Below, piece by piece: positions 57,984 to 64,000 of a DNA stretch of 64,000 nucleotides. This DNA is from Diphasiastrum complanatum (taxonomy: Eukaryota > Streptophyta > Lycopodiopsida > Lycopodiales > Lycopodiaceae), in contig CM055104.1 of the NCBI GenBank assembly GCA_029204225.1, positions 22,700,189 through 22,764,188 on the forward strand, written 5' to 3'. The position numbers and the translations under genes are program-made. The notes under the pieces were generated by a model. It worked only from the letters and a program-made list of their open reading frames with translations, was not told the DNA's origin and searched no databases. The stretch's first letter is position 1; the number at the start of each line of letters is the position of its first letter.

Positions 57984-58908
57984 CATTCATTGATGATTTT
58001 AGTAGATTTTGTTGGATCTATCTACTAAAGAGCAAGGATGAAGTGTATGATGTCTTTGTCAAGTTCAAGAATGCAAGGGAGAACCAATTTTCTAGAAAGA
58101 TCAAGTGCTTGAGAGGTGACAATGGTGGTGAGTACATATCTAACAAGTTCAAGGCCTTTTGTGATGAGCATGGGATCAAGAGGGAGTATACAACATCAAG
58201 GACCCCACAACAAAATGGAGTGGCTGAAAGGAAGAATAGAACTTTATGTGAAAGTGCTAAAGCTATAAGGTTAAGTGCTAATCTTGACAAACCATTTTGG
58301 GATCAAGCTTTGTTGTGTGCCAATTTCTTGTGCAATAGGTGGCCGAGTGCTATTTTGGATGGAAGGACACCTTTTGAGATGCTATTCAAGAGGAGGCCGA
58401 GTGTCAACTTTCTAAGAACTTTTGGATGCACATGCTATGTCAACATTACTCTTGATGATAGGACCAAGGAGGATCCATCTTCAAGAAGAGGTATTTTTGT
58501 TGGATATACTGAGGTGAGTAAAGCCTACAAGGTTTACATTCCTTCTACTAACAAAGTGATTGTTGGTAGAGATGTCATTTTTTATGAGGGAAACATTCCA
58601 AAGGTGTCTTCAAGCATGATTGATGGTAAAGTAGATGGATCTAACATTCTTGATGTTGATGAGAAGGATCCTACTTTGGATGGTGGTGATGATGGACCTT
58701 CATCGAGTCAAAAGCCAAGGAGAACATCAAGAGAAAGACAAGTACCTTCAAGGCTCACATATGATCAAAAGGGTAAGCAAGTAGTTTCTGGAAATTATGT
58801 TGCTTTTCTAACCTCTTTGGATGATCCTACAAGTGTAGATCAAGCAAGGAAAGAAGAGGAGTGGATCCAACCAATGGATCTTGAGTATCGGTCTCTTATG
58901 AAGAGTGG
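57974..58908 (+). pseudogene. Element D: integrase core and tail, RT stub
   Basis: The frame reads VTFIDDFSRFCWIYLLKSKD, LRGDNGGEYISNKF, QQNGVAERKNRTLCESAKAI, FLRTFGCTCYVNI and VSKAYKVYIPSTNKVIVGRD, covering the second Asp and the Glu of the catalytic triad. A Ser/Asp-rich linker leads to EEEWIQPMDLEYRSLMKSGT, the first residues of copia RT. RT similarity ends at that point (58908) and the open frame runs on without a stop into the orphan segment. Confidence 0.9.
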
Positions 58909-59975
58909 AACATCTTTTGGAGGATCTTCTCATGTACATGGAGCTATGCAAGTGGGTGGATGTTATCTTGCTGTAAAATCAAGTAATGGATCTGGAAAAC
59001 AAATTTTTTTCAATGACTTTGATGGTCAAGTTGAAAATCAAGAGGTTGATCTCAAAGCGCTTCAACTAGTCAAAAGGGAAGTTGGCAATTTGGAGCTAGT
59101 CAAGAGCATCAAAGGAGAGGTAATTGGCAAAGGTGTTATGGATTTGTTTTTACAGCATATTGAAGACTCAAGTAAGGTCAAAGGAGCAGCAAGTAAGTGT
59201 TGTTCAAGTTTACTTTACTTGTTCTATCTCATGTTTGAGCAATTTCATGTGGATGTGTGCAAATTGTCAAGATATGGTAAAACTAGCTACATTGGTGAGC
59301 ATTGTTTTGATGTTGGATTTGTACTAGCCTTCTTGGCTGATTTTGCTGATGAAAATGAAGCTATTGGAGGTTCATTATGTCACTCATCCATGGCTAAGTT
59401 CTCAAGTGTTGAGCTACTTCGTGCCAATACTTGGAGATTGTCAATTTTTGGTGAATTCATGGTCATTTTCTTGTGTCAAGTAGACCTTGAAGATGGACTA
59501 GTGCAAACTACTTGGTTTATGGAGTCATGTGGTGCTGGATTTGCATCATTTATGTACTCACCTACTCATGGATTTCCAAGGTTTGATGGTTTCTTGTGAC
59601 AAGATGAAGATGGAGGCTCATTCATGGAGTATCATGGTGGATACAAGGCAACAAAGGACAAAGGAGGAGGAGACATGCAAGCAAAAGTTGATCACTCACA
59701 TTAATTGTTTGTTTGCTGTATTTTTCCAGAGAGTTCAGAGTTGGAAGCATGGTGGAATCATTTCATTTACATTCTATTTGATTTTTTATGTTCTAGTCAC
59801 ATTTTTACATGTAAAATTGATGTAAGAAATAGTGAAGCATCCCAAGTGGACACTATTCTCTATATCAATTATGGTTGTTTCTATTTTGAGCATTACATGA
59901 TCATTGAAAGGAGATCTATTCCTAGGAAGAAGATCATTCTTATGATGGATCAAAGTTCTATTGGCAAAAACTATA
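58909..59975 (+). other. Orphan segment replacing RT in elements C and D
   Basis: The open frame of integrase continues 230 codons into this segment (stop at 59597-59599): SNGSGKQIFFNDFDGQVENQ, ELVKSIKGEVIGKGVMDLFL, CCSSLLYLFYLMFEQFHVDV, KTSYIGEHCFDVGFVLAFLA. The same block, with changes, is in C at about 43680-43070. D has about 60 further codons (from VELLRANTWRLSIFGEFMVI) that C lacks. After the stop, sequence similar to C continues (GGSFMEYHGGY), then DNA with two short open frames up to the RNase H junction. No RT motif in any frame. I do not recognise the protein. Captured host exons are one possibility; non-coding filler kept for element length is another. Confidence 0.6.
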
Positions 59976-60567
59976 CTAGGAGCATTGGAAACTAGGAAAG
60001 CGAGTTTTGAGGTACATCATTGGAACTCGAGATTTTGGCATATTGTATGAGGGATCATCACCTAATCTTTTTGGATTTTCAGATTCGGACTATGCTGGAG
60101 ATGTAATGGATAGGAAATCCATTAGTGCTTATTGTATTTTCATAGGTGATGGAGCTATATCATGGATGTCAAAGAAACAAGCCACTATCTCATTGTCATC
60201 TAGTGAGGCCGAGTACAAAGCTCTTACACATTGCACAAAGGAGATGGTATGGATCAAGAAGATGATCAAGGATCTTCACTTGCTGGATTTTTCAGAGAGC
60301 CCAATCATCTTTTGTGACAATCAATCAGCCCAAAAAATGGCGTCCAAGCCTATCTTTCATGCTAGGAGCAAGCATATTGAGATACAATATCATTTTGTGA
60401 GGGAGCAAGTCATTGCAAAGGAGGTGGAGCTTCAACATGTGTCTTCAAGGGAATGTGTAACTGATATCTTCACCAAAGCATTGGGAAAAGACTTGTTCAT
60501 GAAGCATAGGATTTCACTTGGAGTATTATCAAAGTCTATGCTAAAACTAGTTGAAGAGGGAGTGTGA
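59976..60567 (+). pseudogene. Element D: RNase H
   Basis: The copia sequence returns at HWKLG.KRVLRYIIGTRDFG, the helix that normally ends RT. The open frame (60007-60567, 186 codons) has SDSDYAGDVMDRKSIS, LSSSEAEYKAL, FCDNQSAQKMASKPIFHARS and DIFTKAL, so the RNase H catalytic Asp/Glu/Asp residues are present. It ends at LVEEGV beside the purine tract. RNase H without RT is unusual and probably a passenger. Confidence 0.9.
60550..60562 (+). other. Polypurine tract of element D
   Basis: GTTGAAGAGGGAG abutting the 3' LTR; it overlaps the last codons of pol, as in element C. Confidence 0.8.
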
Positions 60568-61207
60568 AAGATTCAACTAGTTTCATCACATTTTGCAATA
60601 TTTCCATATTTGGCATATTGAGGTCAAAACTTGTTTTAGACTTAGAGGTTGACTTTTCAAAGTTCATTAGTCTAAATCTCATTCGAATAAACACTTTTTG
60701 AAAGTGTGAGAAAGATAGAATGCGAGTTTGAGTAGATTCAATTTTAATAAGTTGGGTACATTGAATCTAGACCCAAAATTGGTAGGGTTAGCATTTTGAA
60801 AGCCAAGTGGCCAAATAGGGTTTGGACCTGCTATAAAAGGATGTAACTCGTGGAGAGAGTCATCTTCTCTCTTCTCTATCTCATTTCATGCTTATACATG
60901 GTTCTCTTGGGTTCTACTATCCATTGGTGCACTATCTTGGTGATTGCTTGCAATTCTATGTGTAGAATGATCTATATTTGCTATTTTTGGATCCACACGT
61001 GTGAAATACAGTAGCTTGCTGGTTTTGTACGAACAGCAACCGTACATAATCATTTCATTCAAGTTTGATCAAGTTCTATTAGTGTTTGCATCTCAAATTG
61101 TGTGTAGATGCTGATTTTTCTACATTGGTGAAATTGGTAGTGTATTTCTCTTTCTAACCAAAGATCATTCAAGTAGATTGGATCTTAAGGATCTGAAATC
61201 TCTCACA
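60563..61207 (+). repeat. 3' LTR of element D
   Basis: 645 bases, differing from the 5' LTR by about a dozen substitutions and a 5-base gap. Keeps the palindrome CACACGTGTG near 60997. Confidence 0.95.
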
Positions 61208-61340
61208 TGTATTACACTCAATCTAGCCGACTCCCAAATATCCCATGTTACCACATGCAGAACCTCTAAGGATGCATTAGATTTGTTATCATGAGAAATT
61301 TTTCTCAGGGCAAGTGTTCCTTCAATACTGCTCCATAACA

Positions 61341-61442
61341 GAAATGGTCGGAGACATCTTCACCAAAGCACTTCCCAGGATCAAGCATCAGAAGTTCTTC
61401 AACATGATGAACCTGACGAAGATACCAAGACACCCACTGTGA
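61341..61442 (+). pseudogene. Element E: last codons of pol
   Basis: Reads EMVGDIFTKALPRIKHQKFF and ends at a TGA (61440-61442), the typical copia pol C-terminus. It sits less than 60 bases after the end of the gag fragment, showing that the whole of protease, integrase, RT and most of RNase H were deleted. Confidence 0.85.
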
Positions 61443-61446
61443 CCTT

Positions 61447-61455
61447 AAGGGGGCC
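61447..61455 (+). other. Polypurine tract of element E
   Basis: AAGGGGGCC directly before the LTR start TGTTGG at 61456. Confidence 0.75.
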
Positions 61456-62106
61456 TGTTGGAAATTAAGCCACAGTTGTCTCTTTGGTGAATGACTAATT
61501 TCTATTTCAAGATTCTTCCTACACGTTTATTGATCGTTGATCCAGGGTTAGGTGAAACCAACTTTGGTTCTACGTCTACTCATCTGTTTAAATGTTAAGT
61601 TTAATTACTTGAAGATCATTAAAGATTTGGCCATCTTCAAAGACTTCCATGAATTAGCATTTAGAACAACTCTACAGAAATACACTAAGTGTCGCAACAA
61701 TCTGCAGAAATACACTAAGTGTCACAACAGTTTGCAGAAATACACTAAGTGTTGCTACAGTCTGTAGAAATGAACTATGTTTTTAACAGTGTCGGCTTTT
61801 CCCGAAATGTGACAATGTCGGCTTTTCTTGAAATGCAACACTTCAGCATAGTTCAATAGTTCAGCTATTTTCAACAATGTCGGCTTTTTGACTTCAGCTT
61901 CTTCCTATCAACTACTTTAAAGAAGTTAAACTGTTTTAAAGTAAGTGTCGGCTTTTTCGCAAAATTTTGAAGAGAGAGAAAAATCTCGACAGTCGTCTAT
62001 TGTCAACGAGGTACATTCCCTGCCACTTCCAAAAAATGCGAAGTGAGAGAAATCCACTTCACGTAAAATGCGAAGTGAGAGAATTTGCGACGTCCTCGTC
62101 CGCGTC
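61456..62106 (+). repeat. 3' LTR of element E, truncated
   Basis: Collinear with 53449 onwards, with a deletion of about 90 bases relative to the 5' LTR (the part around 53590-53680 is missing). It holds the three 30-base units (61672-61761) and loses similarity at GTCCGCGTCAA (about 62096-62106). Confidence 0.88.
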
Positions 62107-63090
62107 AAAGGTGTCCACATTTCTTTCTAGAGCTCTTGGTATTTAGTCTCCACTCCTTATGGAGGGGGCAGGCCTTAAGGCACATTCATATATTAGCACT
62201 ATAAAACGTGCAAGCATCACCAAAAAGTTGCTCAACGACTTTCGAATTGATCTCATCCACGTTTTCGTTCAACGGGGTCAATATTGCACGACTTCTTAAA
62301 AAATCAACATCCATGTAACGTCATGCAATATTGGGAAAAGTGAACAAAATCAATTCACACACATCGTGGATCTGAAATGCGACTGAGCGCTGCATTTGCC
62401 TCTGTTTTTTGAAAAATACATTTGCATATGACATGTATGCTTGAATGACATAGTAACTACTCACTATTTATGGTAGAATGTGGTTGGCCGCCCTACTACT
62501 ATGCTCTCTCCTAAGCTGATATGCTTGGAGATTGATCAATACTTACGGTATGAAAATGATAATGGTTGTGTATGAGGAGACTAATGCCATCCACGGATGA
62601 TAGCATATTGCTACTCCTAGTATAGCCTCTATGAAGTCTTGTTGATTACTACGAGCATATTGTTTTCAATATAACGAATATTGTTTGATTACTTGCTGAA
62701 AATTTGAATAGGAAATTGATACTCTTATTACAAAACAATATCTCTTTAAACCGTAAGCATGAGCTACGCTTGACTAAGACAATGAAGTCTCTAATAATGT
62801 GATGAAGTATTATTAGAATGATGTATGTGCCGTAACCAGTTACTCTCGGTATGATGATACTAGTACGTAAGAAGGATATCACCTTGGCTGAGCAAGCCAT
62901 TTACATTTGTGCATATGCATGTACAAGAAGATGGCATGGAGTCGTTGTGCCATCTGCACACACTACGCAGCATAGATGTCAGAACATAGTAGAAATGAAT
63001 GACTATGTGCATAAGATTGTTAAAAACTAGTACTTCTTACTCTCGTTGGAAAAAATACATAGCATGAATGTTTATACGTTAAAGTACAAG
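62107..63090. other. No gene seen
   Basis: AT-rich spacer, ORFs up to 83 codons without recognisable content. The right part may already belong to the LTR-like sequence that ends at 63611. Confidence 0.45.
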
Positions 63091-63611
63091 TGAAGGTACC
63101 TTGCTATAAGAGGAGAGGTATTTCTCATGTACACAACACTTTTGAGATTAAGCTATCTTGCTCTCTATTTTGGAGAATTATCATTATATTTCATTTGTGT
63201 CCCCTTTTGGAAGGTGCATAGCTTGAGGGAAGGTGGTCGGGCCTCCTCTTGCCTCCTTTTCATCGGTTTCCTATATTGTGGCATGCTTTATTTGCTATTT
63301 GCTTAGTTAGCTGCAATCTATATTTCCAAATCCCTTTTGGGTGTTGAGTAAGATTTAGATTATAAGTCTTCTTGCTAGTTGGGAAGCCTTAGCAAGACTT
63401 TGTGTTTTTTAAGTAAGTGGCTAGTTGGGTACCGCCTTAGCCATATCATTTATTTTTGAGCACTAGTTGGGAAGCCTTAGTGCTCCATTTCGTTTATGTT
63501 CTTATTTTGTTAGGAAGCTTGTAGATCTTAGGAAGTGGACGATCCTCTACATCCCTATACTACATCCGTGAGTAGATCTAGCCACCGCCCAAACTAGAAA
63601 TACTTCCAACA
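63091..63611 (+). repeat. LTR-like segment ending ACTTCCAACA
   Basis: A TATA-like CTATAAGA (near 63104), a CT/G-rich transcribed-looking stretch and an end in CCAACA are what a plus-oriented copia LTR would show. It is followed without a primer site by an antisense gag fragment, so it could be a solo LTR. No start or target duplication was found. Three hairpins with a shared loop lie inside it (63364-63485). Confidence 0.35.
63364..63485. repeat. Three hairpins with a common loop and different stems
   Basis: Loops GTTGGGAAGCCT (63378-63389), GTTGGGTACCGCCT (63424-63437) and GTTGGGAAGCCT (63466-63477) are closed by CTTGCTA/TAGCAAG, TGGCTA/TAGCCA and GAGCACTA/TAGTGCTC respectively. Each stem is perfectly self-complementary although the stem sequences differ outside the CTA/TAG closing triplet. 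The first can extend to AAGTCTT/AAGACTT-like pairing with a small bulge. Confidence 0.85.
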
Positions 63612-63612
63612 G

Positions 63613-63999
63613 CAGGTCATCCCTTATTGCCTTGATTATGGTCATATATGTTTGAATGTGCTCCTCTTGCTCCATACAGACACTATTCAATTTTGACTTC
63701 AAAAACATAATTCTTGACGGGTTTGAAGTCTCGAACTACTCTTTTAGTACATCCCAGGCTTGTCTAGGTGTCACGACATCACTAATGTGGGTAATGATGT
63801 GGTCCTTCATCGATAAGTTGATGAAGGTCAATGCCCTCCTCATCTTCTTGTCGAACACTTTGATGTCCACTTCATTTGGCAGTCTTCTCTCATTGCCTAT
63901 GACGACATCCCACAATTCTCTCTCTTTTAAAATGTCTTTCATTTTGAACTTCCACACATCATAGTTGGAAATCCTGTCCAATTTGCTATTTTCGCTCAA
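63613..63999 (-). pseudogene. Copia gag fragment with nonsense codon
   Basis: From 63999 downward: MSENSKLDRISNYDVWKFKM, ERELWDVVIG, DKKMRRALTFINLSMKDHI, PRQAWDVLKE, the DUF4219/UBN2 gag pattern of a family unlike A-E. A TAG (63735-63733) replaces the Leu of the usual KELFETSNPSR motif. The frame continues beyond it (FETSNPSRIMFLKSKL; YMTIIKAIRDDLL) and ends abruptly at 63612 against the LTR-like end. The upstream part of the element lies outside the window. Confidence 0.85.
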
Positions 64000-64000
64000 A

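Larger units (their letters stand above)
55225..61207 (+). mobile_element. Element D: RT-less copia, nested in E
   Basis: Target duplication TGTAT (55220-55224 and 61208-61212). 5' LTR 55225-55874, primer site 55875-55886, gag, zinc knuckle, protease, integrase, RT stub, orphan segment 58909-59975, RNase H, purine tract 60550-60562, 3' LTR 60563-61207. LTR copies differ at roughly a dozen positions by eye, so it is fairly young. The RT domain is missing and replaced by the same unknown sequence as in element C. gag has an 8-base deletion and a nonsense codon and integrase a one-base deletion, all apparently later damage. Confidence 0.95.
53449..62106 (+). mobile_element. Element E: copia with 1.5-kb LTR and minimal interior, interrupted by D
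   Basis: 5' LTR 53449-54941, primer site 54945-54956, gag start 55010, then element D inserted at 55225-61207, then the rest of a short gag piece, the last codons of pol, purine tract 61447-61455 and a truncated 3' LTR from 61456. Without D its interior would be only about 0.5 kb: the first part of gag joined to the end of RNase H. The 3' LTR loses similarity to the 5' LTR at about 62106, so no target duplication can be checked. It is older than D. Confidence 0.88.

Noticed and set aside
63364-63485. Hammerhead ribozyme (retrozyme) explanation for the hairpins
   Set aside because: No CTGATGA or GAAA core is present near the stems.

Overview
The window is nuclear DNA of a land plant. Evidence: a multi-exon gene of the plant YTH (ECT) m6A-reader type with GT-AG introns, a second plant-type nuclear gene, and many Ty1/copia elements whose primer sites match plant initiator tRNA-Met. 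AT-rich spacers and a load of nested, decayed LTR retrotransposons suggest a large retrotransposon-rich genome. A gymnosperm or fern is my guess only.

Layout. 1-4 kb: decayed repeat DNA with a possible LTR remnant. 4.9-8.9 kb: the YTH gene, eight recognisable coding exons, plus strand. 9-11.6 kb: no gene. 11.7-14.4 kb: fragments of a copia pol (plus) and a Ty3/gypsy gag-protease (minus). 14.4-18.3 kb: a convergent pair of coding-like blocks that I cannot assign. 19.3-25.5 kb: element A, a full-length copia on the minus strand (5-bp target duplication ACCCG) and the only element here with a reverse transcriptase. 26.2-31.3 kb: element B, a sibling of A in opposite orientation (GGTAG), with integrase and RT removed and an unidentified segment in their place. 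34.0-36.7 kb: a gypsy integrase fragment and a decayed copia (H). 37.2-42.0 kb: element L, a complete non-autonomous LTR element (ATGGG) with a gypsy-type primer site and one orphan ORF. 42.2-46.2 kb: element C, a 5'-truncated copia, minus. 48.2-50.5 kb: a 527-codon host gene with a PNRC-like motif and three CACGTG boxes upstream. 53.4-62.1 kb: element E (copia with 1.5-kb LTR and almost no interior), interrupted in its gag by element D (55.2-61.2 kb, TGTAT). 62.1-64 kb: LTR-like DNA with three hairpins, then a broken copia gag, minus.

How the parts relate. The two host genes both suggest cytoplasmic mRNA fate: m6A reading for the YTH protein, and possibly decapping partners for the PNRC-like protein. 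Nearly all the rest is retrotransposons. The notable pattern is that B, C, D, E and L are all RT-less. In C and D, two copies of one family, the RT domain is replaced by the same segment of unknown origin, partly open in both. B, from a different family, has its own replacement. These look like lineages mobilised in trans, with A or its relatives as candidate helpers. A itself now carries a nonsense codon and frameshifts.
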